18,641 nucleotides of DNA from JAGPKI01 sp052034135 (GCA_052034135.1 JBPOJC010000043.1:1-18641), one strand, 5' to 3'. Shown: positions 7,188-16,262, counted from the stretch's first letter. A program made the numbers and translations. Notes: generated from the sequence alone by a model not told the origin.

Positions 7188-7295
7188 TTAATCAAATCTA
7201 ACGGAATAGGTTATTTTAAATTTTTCTCTTATGTTTTGCAGAAAACAGTTAATATACTGACCGATCGTATTATATTTTAATTTATCTTTTTCCAT
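7188..7295 (-). CDS. candidate small peptide gene (35 residues)
   Basis: A 35-codon ORF begins at ATG 7295 and ends at TAA 7188. GAGGTGGT (7301-7308) lies 5 bases upstream of the ATG, a better ribosome-binding site than several large genes here have. The peptide begins MEKDKLKYNTIGQYINCFLQ and ends in ITYSVRFD. It is basic, probably amphipathic, and has one Cys at 17. It sits 67 bases before the M16 homologue and the methyltransferase, on the same strand, and 48 bases after the toxin-antitoxin pair. It could be a peptide substrate of the downstream enzymes, a leader peptide, or a remnant. I do not recognise the sequence. Support is the ribosome-binding site and position only, with no homology. 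Confidence 0.5.
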   Translation of the reverse strand: MEKDKLKYNTIGQYINCFLQNIREKFKITYSVRFD

Positions 7296-7343
7296 AAATT
7301 ACCACCTCAATTGATCAAAAGTTAAAAATAGATAATATATAGT

Positions 7344-7682
7344 TTAGCCTAAGGATAACCATACACTTTTTAACATCTTCATGATTTCATCAATACTCGA
7401 TGGAGGATTAATATCTTTATGACTTTCAGGACTTTCTAATGGATGAAGATGCCATCCCTTAAAATTGTCAAAATCTATACCCCACAATCTTTTTTCTTCT
7501 TCAATAAGTGCAAAAGCAGTAGTACCCGTAATTTGGTTAAAATATACTTGCAATATACGCTTTTTCTCTAAGTATACCCTACCCTTAACTATAAAAACTT
7601 CTCTATGAACATCGATTTCTTTAACAAAGTCAAGATTAGAAAGTGAGTGCAATAATAAGAGAAAGAACTTCTCTACATCCAT
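7344..7682 (-). CDS. TumE/DUF6516-like toxin of a toxin-antitoxin pair
   Basis: The 112-residue protein looks like the small beta-rich TumE (DUF6516) toxin family. It has a helical N-terminus, strands around RVYLEKKRILQVYF and TTAFALIEEEKRLWGI, then an aromatic and His-rich motif DFDNFKGWHLHPLESPESH. This resembles the W/DN...HHP...H pattern of that family. Its start overlaps the end of the upstream partner by 10 bases, the antitoxin-then-toxin layout typical of type II modules, and it has no separate promoter. Toxicity and target are not shown by the sequence. TumE is a proposed toxin family, and the assignment here is from remembered motif layout. Confidence 0.6.
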   Translation of the reverse strand: MDVEKFFLLLLHSLSNLDFVKEIDVHREVFIVKGRVYLEKKRILQVYFNQITGTTAFALIEEEKRLWGIDFDNFKGWHLHPLESPESHKDINPPSSIDEIMKMLKSVWLSLG

Positions 7683-7984
7683 AAATCTTTTATTTCAGTA
7701 TAATGTTTTTTTAAAGTTTCAGCTTCTTCCCATTTCCAAAAATCTTTTTCAGTTTCAAAAGAGTAATTTTCGTTTCCTGCTCTTGAAATATCTTCTTTCA
7801 ATTTTCTTTTAAATTCCTCAAAATTCATTCCCCATTTTTTCTCAAAATCATTAATAGTTTCGTTTAATTCTTTTAATTTTATCTCTAAATAATCAATAAG
7901 AATCTTATGGAGAGATTCATCAATATCCTTTGAACCAGTAGTTTTTAAAAGAAATTCCCCTATCTTTGGTGAAACTGTTGGCAT
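7673..7984 (-). CDS. antitoxin-like partner of the TumE-like protein
   Basis: The 103-residue, strongly charged and mostly helical protein has the core EKKWGMNFEEFKRKL followed by FETEKDFWKWEEAETL. This pattern (Y/W-G-M-x-F-E-E-F, then W-x-W-E) is what I recall for small proteins paired with DUF6516/TumE toxins in archaea and bacteria. A coiled-coil-like stretch at about 25-50 (LEIKLKELNETINDFEKK) would allow dimerisation. There is no recognisable helix-turn-helix. AAGGTGAT upstream supports the ATG at 7984, and TATAAT at 8028-8033 could drive the pair. It overlaps the toxin gene by 10 bases, so the two are almost certainly co-translated. Confidence 0.65.
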   Translation of the reverse strand: MPTVSPKIGEFLLKTTGSKDIDESLHKILIDYLEIKLKELNETINDFEKKWGMNFEEFKRKLKEDISRAGNENYSFETEKDFWKWEEAETLKKHYTEIKDLWM

Positions 7985-8027
7985 ATTATAATCACCTTCT
8001 TATGCATTAATTTTTCTACAATCATAA

Positions 8028-8055
8028 ATTATAGAACAGTTTTAGTAAATTTTAC
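8028..8055 (-). promoter_or_regulatory. possible promoter and operator of the toxin-antitoxin pair
   Basis: TATAAT on the minus strand (8028-8033) lies about 43 bases upstream of the antitoxin ATG. A recognisable -35 is missing. An odd palindrome, GTAAA-T-TTTAC (8045-8055), occupies roughly the -35 region, where an autoregulator could bind. The remaining bases to 8248 are AT-rich, with nothing else seen. Confidence 0.3.
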
Positions 8056-8248
8056 CTATTTATAATGAATCTGGCAAGACCTCGAATTGATTTATTAATC
8101 GTACAATCTAAAAATTTATACAAAGATTTCAAACCAACATTATAAAGAATATCAATTTTTAAAATATAAGTATAATGAAGTGAATTACAACAATTATAAA
8201 AATTGAAGAGTAATATTATAGCTTCTAAATAATATGTGGTTAATTATA

Positions 8249-10372
8249 TTATTCTGCAGGATAAGTAACCTTTACTTCTCGTAAGTTTGCATCCCAGTCT
8301 ACTTTGCATCCCATATTCTCAGCTATAAATCTTATAGGAAGCATTGTTCTACCAGGAGGTATAATTATTGGTGTAACTTTAGGGTTCTCTGGATCAATAA
8401 ACTTATAGGCTCCATTAACTTTTGCACTATTCTTACCTATCCATAGTTCAATTGTTATATCTTTAAAAGTAATTATAACTTTTTTTTCAGAATCATTCCA
8501 GGAAACTTCCGCTCCTAATGCCTCTGCTACATATCTAATTGGAAGTAGGGTTCTTTCTTCATAAATTATTGGTGCTACATCCATTTCCTTTTCTATATCA
8601 TTCACATAGTAAGCTTTCTTATCTATATAGAGACGAATGATAATTTTTTCGACTGCTTTCATTGTCATTGCACTTGCTTCGTTTGAGTAATCAGAGTCTC
8701 CAGCTGTGTTGTATGCCCTTACTCTGTAATAGTAAGTTGTGTTAGGCGTGAGTCCTGTATCAGTATAAATTGTTGAATTAGCAGCAAGAGTTTTAATTTC
8801 AGTGAAACTTCCACCCAAAACTTTCCTTTCAAGCTTAAAACCATCCTCATTATCAGAATTATCAGTCCAACTAAGCTTAATTTCAGTGGAAGAAGATTCA
8901 CTTGCAAAAAGATTTAAAGGTTTATTAGGAATATTAAGTGCTTTTGATACAATAACTTTTTTAGTTATAGTTGATGTAAGCCCTACATTATTTACAACTG
9001 TCAGTGTTACATCATAATCACCTTCTTGCAGGAATCGGTGTATAACAACCTCGCTTTCTGCAATAGCTCCATCTCCAAAATCCCATTTAAATGACTCAAT
9101 ACTTCCATCTGGATCAAAGGATGAAGAAGCATCAAAAGTTATGTCTTTTTGAGCAAAAACTTTTTCAGGTGAAATTGTGAAATTGGCTGAGGGAGGCGAA
9201 TTTGTGCTTACGAGCTCTCTTTTAATTTCGGTTGATTGACTTTCATATATTATATATCCAATAACTGAATAAGTTTTTCCTTTCTCTGCTTCAACAGTTG
9301 ACCATTTATCAGAGATAGTTAAAGAAGCATCTCTTTTTAAATCATTGAAAGCGTGTCTTAGTTCTTTCTTTACATCATTATCAGAAATAACTTTAAATAT
9401 ACAGGTTCCCGAAACATTTCCTGAACCAGCATTCTTAAATGATAAGGTGATATCTAAATCCTCACCAAGTTGAAATTTTTTAGGACTCACCGAGAAACTT
9501 TTAACTTCTATAAGAGTCTTTCCAATTTTTACAGCTATCTCTTCTTTATCGAGAATATTATTTGAAGTATCTATAATGGAAGTCTCGAGAATATAGTTGC
9601 TTGTTTTGAAACCATTAGTATCCCATTTCTGAGTTACAAGACCATCTCCCTTTAAGCCTTTTATTGACATAAGCTGTAAACTATCAATTATATCAGGGGC
9701 TGCCCCTACTCTTACCAGAGTATTAATATACACATCCTTAGCATCATCGCTATTATTTAATAGAACATTTAGTTTTACTGTTTCACCTAAATCATATAAA
9801 TCCTTTTCTTTATATAGTCCTGTTATTGAAACAGTGGAAGTTATGAACTTTATCTCAAATTCATATTTTTTATAGAATTTGGCTTCAGTAGTTGAAGCAT
9901 TGTAGAAGAAGGGGTAAATGTTCAGTATAAGAGTGGTTGTATTATCTGGATTTTCAGTTATCTGCCAATCGTAATCATTCCCTGGAAACCATTCATTCGC
10001 TAATTCCTGCTCTGTCATATTAAAGGAAGAAGAGTCTGGGAGCATACTTACAATAGGAAGTTTTAAATCTTTTGCAGTAATCAGCCCATCTTTGACTTTT
10101 AAGGTAACATCCTGTACTCTATAGATTTGATCATAGTTTATCTTTTTAATATAATAGGGAACTCTTGGTTTACCATCTTCTAATAAAGTGTCGCCTCCAG
10201 GTATTTCAACATAATCAAATCCTCCTACTCTTTCAACTGTATAATCAGGAATATCAATTTTAATAGAAGAAGGTGGCTCTGTACCCCTTACATTGATATT
10301 TCGAAGGAGGAGAAAAAAAGAAATCACTATTATTGAAACCAATAAAATTAATGAAAATCTTTTATTTTTCAC
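8249..10372 (-). CDS. secreted multidomain protein: C25-propeptide-like, CARDB-like, PKD, Fn3, stalk domain
   Basis: The 707-residue protein has an N-terminal signal/anchor (residues 6-26). The next domain, at about 40-180, has VGGFDYVEIPG...GKPRVPYY, which resembles the propeptide of gingipain-type (C25) peptidases. CARDB-like beta domains follow (about 183-390), then a PKD domain (about 391-478, SFDPDGSIESFKWDFGDG) and an Fn3 domain (about 483-570, ending YYYRVRAYNTAGDSDYS). The C-terminus is a copper-amine-oxidase-N or stalk domain (about 575-705) with two TLLPIR/TMLPIR repeats. No catalytic domain is present. GTG at 10372 is 2 bases after the stop of the protease gene, and its GGAGGTG site lies in the last protease codons, so translation is coupled. 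It probably acts at the cell surface, perhaps as chaperone, inhibitor or anchor of the protease. Confidence 0.85.
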   Translation of the reverse strand: MKNKRFSLILLVSIIVISFFLLLRNINVRGTEPPSSIKIDIPDYTVERVGGFDYVEIPGGDTLLEDGKPRVPYYIKKINYDQIYRVQDVTLKVKDGLITAKDLKLPIVSMLPDSSSFNMTEQELANEWFPGNDYDWQITENPDNTTTLILNIYPFFYNASTTEAKFYKKYEFEIKFITSTVSITGLYKEKDLYDLGETVKLNVLLNNSDDAKDVYINTLVRVGAAPDIIDSLQLMSIKGLKGDGLVTQKWDTNGFKTSNYILETSIIDTSNNILDKEEIAVKIGKTLIEVKSFSVSPKKFQLGEDLDITLSFKNAGSGNVSGTCIFKVISDNDVKKELRHAFNDLKRDASLTISDKWSTVEAEKGKTYSVIGYIIYESQSTEIKRELVSTNSPPSANFTISPEKVFAQKDITFDASSSFDPDGSIESFKWDFGDGAIAESEVVIHRFLQEGDYDVTLTVVNNVGLTSTITKKVIVSKALNIPNKPLNLFASESSSTEIKLSWTDNSDNEDGFKLERKVLGGSFTEIKTLAANSTIYTDTGLTPNTTYYYRVRAYNTAGDSDYSNEASAMTMKAVEKIIIRLYIDKKAYYVNDIEKEMDVAPIIYEERTLLPIRYVAEALGAEVSWNDSEKKVIITFKDITIELWIGKNSAKVNGAYKFIDPENPKVTPIIIPPGRTMLPIRFIAENMGCKVDWDANLREVKVTYPAE

Positions 10373-10374
10373 CC

Positions 10375-13300
10375 TTATTCACCTCCAAATTTGGGATCAC
10401 CATAAAAGTTATATTCGTAAACCCAACCTTTCCAGCCAGAAGATGGCTCTCTAAACTTCTTATAGTCGAGGAATGCTTTTCCTGCTGGAACAGTATCCAT
10501 ATTCCATCTATCAAAGTAAACCCTTGCAGTCTCATTGTTCAATCCTGAGCTTGATACTTCAGTTGCACCAATATAGACTCCTGCTCCATAGTCAAAGTAT
10601 GCTTCTCCCATACTGTAATCTCCACAACCAGGTAAGTCATAGTATCCCGTAAGACAGGATAAACCTAAAACAAATGGATGTTTTGGCATATTTACTTTTA
10701 TATCCCAAGGTCCAATTGGTGATAGGTAACATTCATTACCATGTCCTCTCATAACTATTACATTTTTATTACCTGCTATTGAGTTAAATCTATCAATGAA
10801 TACTTCATGAGCTCTTTCTTCGCTTACTGTATATATTGTGCTACTTTCTCCATTTCTGTTGTAAGCTATAACCAGTTCATCATTATAGTCTGAGAGGACA
10901 TTACCGATTGCAAATCCATCATGACGCGTAGTGCTATCAGTATATCTTATTCCATCAAATTTGTATTCATAACTTCCAGTATCACCTTTATCCCATTTCC
11001 ACGTACCTCTATCTGAAAATCGCTTAAATTTCTGGATCACTTTTCTTTCATCATTAATACCATCATCACTTATAATGTAAATCTCATCTAATCCATCACC
11101 ATTACCATCTCCGCATGCAAATCCATCGTAGTGCGTGTAAAAGACATCTTTATTGCCATCTTCGTTTATATCGTCAATTGTGCTCACTCTTCTTCCAGTT
11201 TGGTTATAAATTCGGATAGTTTTATCATCATCTCGTAGTATTATGATTTCTGCATTATCATCACCCTCCATAACATTTCCAACAAGAAAACCATCGTAAG
11301 AAGTAAATTCTATCCCAGTAAGTCTTTCTTTAAAAGAAAATCTTCCATCTGTTACATCATACACTGTTACAGTATCATCATCGTCTTTTGCAATTAATAT
11401 TTCATCTAATCCATCATTATCTATATCTCCTGTCGCTATTATATCCCAGTGGGTGAAATCGAATGTTTCATCATCAACAAAAAAGCCATCTGGCTCATAG
11501 AGATAGAGCTTATCATCTTCATCAACTCCTATAACTATTTCATCTTGCCCATCTCCATCAAAGTCTCCTGTCGCAAAACCATCATATTTTGTGTATCGCA
11601 CATTAATGCTTCTTATAAGTGATCCATCTGGTTCATACTCATAGATTTTACTATCTTCATCAATTGCAATTATAATCTCATCCATGCTATCACCATCAAT
11701 ATCTCCCAAGGCAAAAGCGTCATAATTAGTGAAGCGCACATTAAATTGAGACTTTACAAGTTCTTTTGAATAGTGAAGTCTATCTGTCGTGTAACCTTTA
11801 GCTTCAAGGTCAACTGCAGCATCATTTGCTGTTTTAAGAAACATTTCCCATGTACCCAATCCACCACTTGTAACAAGAGCATTTTTAAATGCAGGTCTTC
11901 CCCATCTATGTATGTCGAGACTTGCCGTTATTGGCTTCAATAGAGCTTCTGCTGAATTTCCAATTATTCTTCCAATTGATATATCGGGTGTCCCATAGGT
12001 TGAAGCAGTATCAGCATAGGGTAAATCACAGTTGCGAATATTAATAGGATCCCCATCTTCATTAAATCCAATTGTTTCAGTAAACGATGGGACTATTTCT
12101 GTTTCTCCAACGATTAAAAGATATCCTGATGAAATCCAGTCATCCTTAAGTTTTAAAAACCATCTATCTGAGCCAGATGCCCTTGCATCGATTAGTCTAT
12201 TAAAGCTTGTATTTGTAGCACCAAATGGAAGGTACCCTAATACTCCATTCTTTTCTTTTGCAAGCTCTGCCATATTTGCTAATAAGCTATTTATACCATA
12301 AAGAGTATAAGTACCAAACAAATTTGTAGGGTTTGTAACAATTAGATAATCAGCCCTTGAAATGGCAGTGTTAAGTTCTGTAGTTGTCAAAGCATTTGAG
12401 ACGCTTACGGGACACTCTATAGAATAAGCTCTATTCCATCTATCTTTATATGTAATTGCGACTTTAGGTTCACCAATGTAATAATTTGAAGATGATAGAT
12501 TTGGATCAAAAAGAATAGGAACAACATCATAAGAAAAATTGAATGAGGATCCACCCTTAAATGAACCTAATCTGGTATAAGTAATTTCCGTTTTTTTGGA
12601 TGTTAATAAATAAGTAGATTCTATACCATTACCTTTAGCGCCTTGGAAGCCTTTAGAGCAATCTAAAACTTTGAAATCCGAGACAGTATAGTCAGGATTA
12701 TCAGTTGGAGCATTGTTTCTTACTGTTACGGTAACAGTAAAAAAGTTTTCATTTCTTGTAACGTTCCTTGTTATATTTAATGGTAATGTTACATCTGGTT
12801 CAGTTATTTTTTTAACTATTATACCTTTTCTCTTTTCATTACCATAGCTATCCTTTGCTTTAACTTCAATTGAATAGTTATCGGGAGTAACTCCAACAGT
12901 ATTCCAATAATAACTTATGCTTCTATTGGGGCAACTCCACCCCTCTGGTGCATAAATGGGAACCATACATAGCATATATTCTTCCCTTGCTTTTCTTTCA
13001 CCATTTATGAGAATTTCAGCTTCCGTAATACTTCCAAATTTATTTTCATGCGATATTGTTGCTGAGATTCTGATAGTTCCATAGACTTCGCTATTTGGAG
13101 ATGGCTCTTCAATTGTTATGATTATTGGCGATTCTTCTTCAGAAAGACGATTTCTAATATTTCCAGAGGTTATTACCTCTTTAAAGTTTCCAGCAAAGTC
13201 AAAAGCTTCTGCCGAAAATGAATGAGGGCCATCAATAAACATTCCTGTGTCAACACTCCATTCAAAGGGAAAAGAAAAGTCAGTAAATCTTAGCTTCCCA

Positions 13301-15510
13301 TCAACAAAGAATAAAACTCTACCAATTCCTTTATTATCTTTACAATTAGCAATTATCTTTGAAAAACCTTGTAACTTTTCCGGAAGAATTAGAGAGATAG
13401 ATGGTTGTTCATTATCATCTTCGGGGAGAGTACAAAATAACTTTTCTTTGCTTTGGACCGAATTCCCAGATTGGTCTTTTGATTCCACGATAAAGCTGTA
13501 AACAGTTTGAGGGCTTAAATCCTTCAAAATAATGTTGTGAATTTTCACAAACTTTGAATCTCCAGCTTTGTATCCATATTTTAAGCCTTTATTCCCATAC
13601 TTTACAAGGCTATCACTCTCTTCATCGGTCTGCCATACTATTAGTGCTGAATTTTGTGTTATTTTTGTAACAGTTGGTCCCTCTATAATTCTTGGTGGGG
13701 TTTTGTCTTCTTCCTTTTCACATTCACAATCCTTTATTAGAGTATTATTAGTTTCATCTATCTCTAAAATCTGGTTTGCTGGGTCAACTACTACTTTTAA
13801 TTTTAACTTTTCACATTCTAAGGTATAGCCTTTAAAAATTACCTCTCTAATATCTCCTCCATTTAATGTTGTATCAAAGTCAAAAAAATCTTTAAACTCT
13901 TCATTAATGTAAAGAGAAACACTAAATGGTTTATTAACTTCCTCTTCTCCAGAATTCTTTATTGTTGTACTTACAAGCTTTTTATCAAAATCACAATTTA
14001 TATTAATGATTTCGAGGTCTGGAAAATTTCTTATAACTTCGAGGCAATTATTCTGTTCATTACTCTCCTTTAATTCATCTTTGTAATCTGCACATATTTT
14101 TATATTATCAAGTGGAGGAGAAGGTTTGTAGAAGTAGTCTTTAAACTTTCTTAGCTCCTCCTTTCCAGGCTCTAAGTAAGCCTCAAAGTAATCAGTAGCA
14201 GTTTGCACTCCATCAATTTCAAGGGACTTAGTAAAGAAAGCATTAGTCCTATCATCTCCTATATTTTTTATCTTGTAGTGTATTGTTGATTCAGTTTCAA
14301 GGTTAACAATTTCGGTTATTATTAAGTCTGGACCCTTCTTACAGTTACATTTAAAAGAAGCTCCCGCAAGTTCTTTAGCTTCCACTTTAACCATCTTATA
14401 GGATGGGTCAAATGTGCAACCTTTTTTCTCTGGGACAACCTTGTAATTTCCCGGAGGAAGAGTTAAATCTGTAGAATATATTCCCTTTTCATCACTTACT
14501 CCACTTTTAACTAATTTACCATTTTCATCATATATCCCTACATTGACGATGGGGCATTCAGTAGAAACTTTAATACCACCGTAAGAGGGATAAAATTTTT
14601 TCTCAAGGCAATTATTCTGTTCATTACTCTCCTTGATTGTATTTTTTATATCTGTGCATACCTTTAAAGTATGAGGTTTATCAGGAGGAGTATATTTGTA
14701 TTCAAAGAAGTAACGTTCTAACTCAGTTCCAGGATTAAGGATCTGTGAGATTGTATCACCACTAACATAATAATCATCTAAGTAGAGTGCACTTGTAAAT
14801 TCTGTTGGGGTTTGATTAGGGGTGGCTGTAGATGCATTACCAATATTTTTTACTTTATAGAATACTGTATAATATTCAGTTTTTTTGTGGACATCTATAT
14901 CAGTTATAATTAAGTCTGGATATTCAGGCTTTTCATACTTAAGTATTGCTATAACCCAGCAAGCCCAATCCTGCGTGGAAGATTTACCTGCTCTAACCTC
15001 AAGGATGAATCCTCCCTTTTTTCCTTTGTATTGTGATAGGTCAATAGTCGCATCATCAAGTTTTTGAGAATAGGTTTTACTCTTCTCAAAGATTTTTACA
15101 GGTTTGCCTGCATAATTAAAGTATAATGTAAAAGTAACTCCATCAGTTTTGGCGGCATCCTTTAAGAACCCTAATTTTAAAGAAATAATAGCTTTTTCAG
15201 GAACAACAATATCAGGATACGTTCCCTTTATCCATCCATCAGACTTCCACTCAGGATGTGTCTCAAGAACTTTTGGATATTTTGCATTATCTTCCATAAC
15301 TGAATTTGATAGTAGAATGGCGAATCCTTTACTATCAGATGAAGAACCAGGGAACTTTAGTCTTCCTGCACCACTTTCCCATATTGCTTTATCAGCACTT
15401 GAAACAAAATCATAGAATGTTTCGTAAGAGACACTTTTAACTTTATAATAATTTGCGCTCAAAGCAAAAATGAATAGAAGAAGAATAACTAATGAGATGA
15501 CCCTTTTCAC
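10375..15510 (-). CDS. secreted gingipain-like (C25) cysteine peptidase with CARDB, Fn3 and inserted FG-GAP repeats
   Basis: The 1711-residue protein has a signal peptide (1-20) and an unassigned beta domain (25-190). CARDB modules lie at about 196-310, 392-490 and 493-594, with a carboxypeptidase-regulatory-like module between the first two. Fn3 (602-695), Ig-like domains and a conserved beta domain (880-1040) follow. The C25 caspase-like domain starts near 1050. It is interrupted at about 1255-1550 by six repeats of the form YDGFATGDFDGDGQDEIVI with Asp-rich calcium-type loops. It resumes with catalytic His1590 in MRGHGN and Cys1619 in GLSCLTG, 29 residues apart, close to gingipain spacing, and the protein ends in the C25 motif FYGDPKFG. 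GTG at 15510 follows AGGAGG. No propeptide is seen at the N-terminus. It should cleave extracellular protein, but its specificity is unknown. Confidence 0.9.
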   Translation of the reverse strand: MKRVISLVILLLFIFALSANYYKVKSVSYETFYDFVSSADKAIWESGAGRLKFPGSSSDSKGFAILLSNSVMEDNAKYPKVLETHPEWKSDGWIKGTYPDIVVPEKAIISLKLGFLKDAAKTDGVTFTLYFNYAGKPVKIFEKSKTYSQKLDDATIDLSQYKGKKGGFILEVRAGKSSTQDWACWVIAILKYEKPEYPDLIITDIDVHKKTEYYTVFYKVKNIGNASTATPNQTPTEFTSALYLDDYYVSGDTISQILNPGTELERYFFEYKYTPPDKPHTLKVCTDIKNTIKESNEQNNCLEKKFYPSYGGIKVSTECPIVNVGIYDENGKLVKSGVSDEKGIYSTDLTLPPGNYKVVPEKKGCTFDPSYKMVKVEAKELAGASFKCNCKKGPDLIITEIVNLETESTIHYKIKNIGDDRTNAFFTKSLEIDGVQTATDYFEAYLEPGKEELRKFKDYFYKPSPPLDNIKICADYKDELKESNEQNNCLEVIRNFPDLEIININCDFDKKLVSTTIKNSGEEEVNKPFSVSLYINEEFKDFFDFDTTLNGGDIREVIFKGYTLECEKLKLKVVVDPANQILEIDETNNTLIKDCECEKEEDKTPPRIIEGPTVTKITQNSALIVWQTDEESDSLVKYGNKGLKYGYKAGDSKFVKIHNIILKDLSPQTVYSFIVESKDQSGNSVQSKEKLFCTLPEDDNEQPSISLILPEKLQGFSKIIANCKDNKGIGRVLFFVDGKLRFTDFSFPFEWSVDTGMFIDGPHSFSAEAFDFAGNFKEVITSGNIRNRLSEEESPIIITIEEPSPNSEVYGTIRISATISHENKFGSITEAEILINGERKAREEYMLCMVPIYAPEGWSCPNRSISYYWNTVGVTPDNYSIEVKAKDSYGNEKRKGIIVKKITEPDVTLPLNITRNVTRNENFFTVTVTVRNNAPTDNPDYTVSDFKVLDCSKGFQGAKGNGIESTYLLTSKKTEITYTRLGSFKGGSSFNFSYDVVPILFDPNLSSSNYYIGEPKVAITYKDRWNRAYSIECPVSVSNALTTTELNTAISRADYLIVTNPTNLFGTYTLYGINSLLANMAELAKEKNGVLGYLPFGATNTSFNRLIDARASGSDRWFLKLKDDWISSGYLLIVGETEIVPSFTETIGFNEDGDPINIRNCDLPYADTASTYGTPDISIGRIIGNSAEALLKPITASLDIHRWGRPAFKNALVTSGGLGTWEMFLKTANDAAVDLEAKGYTTDRLHYSKELVKSQFNVRFTNYDAFALGDIDGDSMDEIIIAIDEDSKIYEYEPDGSLIRSINVRYTKYDGFATGDFDGDGQDEIVIGVDEDDKLYLYEPDGFFVDDETFDFTHWDIIATGDIDNDGLDEILIAKDDDDTVTVYDVTDGRFSFKERLTGIEFTSYDGFLVGNVMEGDDNAEIIILRDDDKTIRIYNQTGRRVSTIDDINEDGNKDVFYTHYDGFACGDGNGDGLDEIYIISDDGINDERKVIQKFKRFSDRGTWKWDKGDTGSYEYKFDGIRYTDSTTRHDGFAIGNVLSDYNDELVIAYNRNGESSTIYTVSEERAHEVFIDRFNSIAGNKNVIVMRGHGNECYLSPIGPWDIKVNMPKHPFVLGLSCLTGYYDLPGCGDYSMGEAYFDYGAGVYIGATEVSSSGLNNETARVYFDRWNMDTVPAGKAFLDYKKFREPSSGWKGWVYEYNFYGDPKFGGE
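14042..14634. repeat. 29-base exact direct repeat inside the C25 peptidase gene
   Basis: The same 29 bases occur at 14042-14070 and 14606-14634, each encoding KESNEQNNCLE at the end of a CARDB module. The flanking sequence of the two modules has diverged more. Identical synonymous choices over 29 bases point to recent gene conversion or duplication between CARDB domains. Confidence 0.8.
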
Positions 15511-15593
15511 TTTTATCCTCCTATTAAAGGATATATTGGTGAATCTAAAATAAAGCTGCTAAATTTTTCTTGATGAACCTATCTATGATGAAA

Positions 15594-15621
15594 ATTATAG
15601 TTTAATTATTTTTCAAATCAA
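15594..15621 (-). promoter_or_regulatory. promoter of the C25 peptidase operon
   Basis: On the minus strand TTGATT (15616-15621, 4 of 6) is followed after 16 bases by a perfect TATAAT (15594-15599). The start near 15587 would give a leader of about 76 bases ending in the AGGAGG site of the GTG start. Confidence 0.5.
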
Positions 15622-15711
15622 ATTTTAAAAATGAGTTTTATTAGATTTTGTAACTTTTTTATTAACAAAGAGTATTCTTATTTAATTTAATTATTTTTTT
15701 AGGAGGTTTAT

Positions 15712-16262
15712 ATGATTAAATAGTTATTAACATTTATCTTTACGGTGTTAATCTCGGTATCATTAATATCTAATCCTATAATTAAAGCTTCTCAAAGCGA
15801 TTTACGATATCTAACAAAAGTTTTTGAGGAAGTCCAAACATCTAAAAATATAATATATAATAGCGTCGAGGATAGAACAGGAAAGGTAGTTGACCTTGCA
15901 CTTGATATATATGAGCCAAAAAACGATACAATTGACAAAAGACCGCTAATAGTATGGATTCATGGTGGTGGTTTCAAAATGGTGATAAAAACAATATGGC
16001 ATCAAGATGTACTGAGTTTGCTCAAATGGGATATGTAACTGTAACAATCAATTATAGGCTAAGCAGAGATTACACTAATAACATTATGGATGCGATTTCT
16101 GATGCTACAGAGGATGCAAGAAGTGCTGTTGACTGGCTAAGAGAAAATGCCTCTGAATACAAGATTGATACAGAAAATATTTTTGTTGGCGGATCCTCAG
16201 CTGGTGGTATAACTGCTCTCCATCTTGGATATGAAAATACAAAATGGGATAAGACAGGCATA
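15712..16262 (+). pseudogene. secreted alpha/beta-hydrolase (esterase/lipase) pseudogene
   Basis: The remnant encodes a secreted carboxylesterase-type alpha/beta hydrolase. It begins at ATG 15712 after AGGAGG (15701-15706), but codon 4 is TAG. The following codons restore a signal peptide (LLTFIFTVLISVSLISN). The oxyanion motif IHGGGF is followed by a frameshift at the A-run 15976-15979, where one more A would restore FKNGDKNNMASRC. The new frame continues through GYVTVTINYRLS to the nucleophile motif GGSSAGG. Similarity stops after KWDKTGI near 16260, so the catalytic Asp and His are missing. Three independent lesions make this a dead gene. The preserved ribosome-binding site and codons suggest decay is fairly recent. 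Confidence 0.85.

Noticed and set aside
12032..12301. Plus-strand open frames opposite the C25 peptidase gene (also near 13247, 13568 and 15149)
   Set aside because: They are shadows of a long, well-supported minus-strand gene and have no ribosome-binding sites or family motifs.
15721..15723. TAG read-through (pyrrolysine or suppressor) in the esterase gene
   Set aside because: It falls in the signal peptide, and the gene also has a frameshift and lacks its 3' end.
15976..15979. Programmed frameshift in the esterase gene
   Set aside because: There is no slippery heptamer or stimulatory structure, and the product would still lack catalytic residues.
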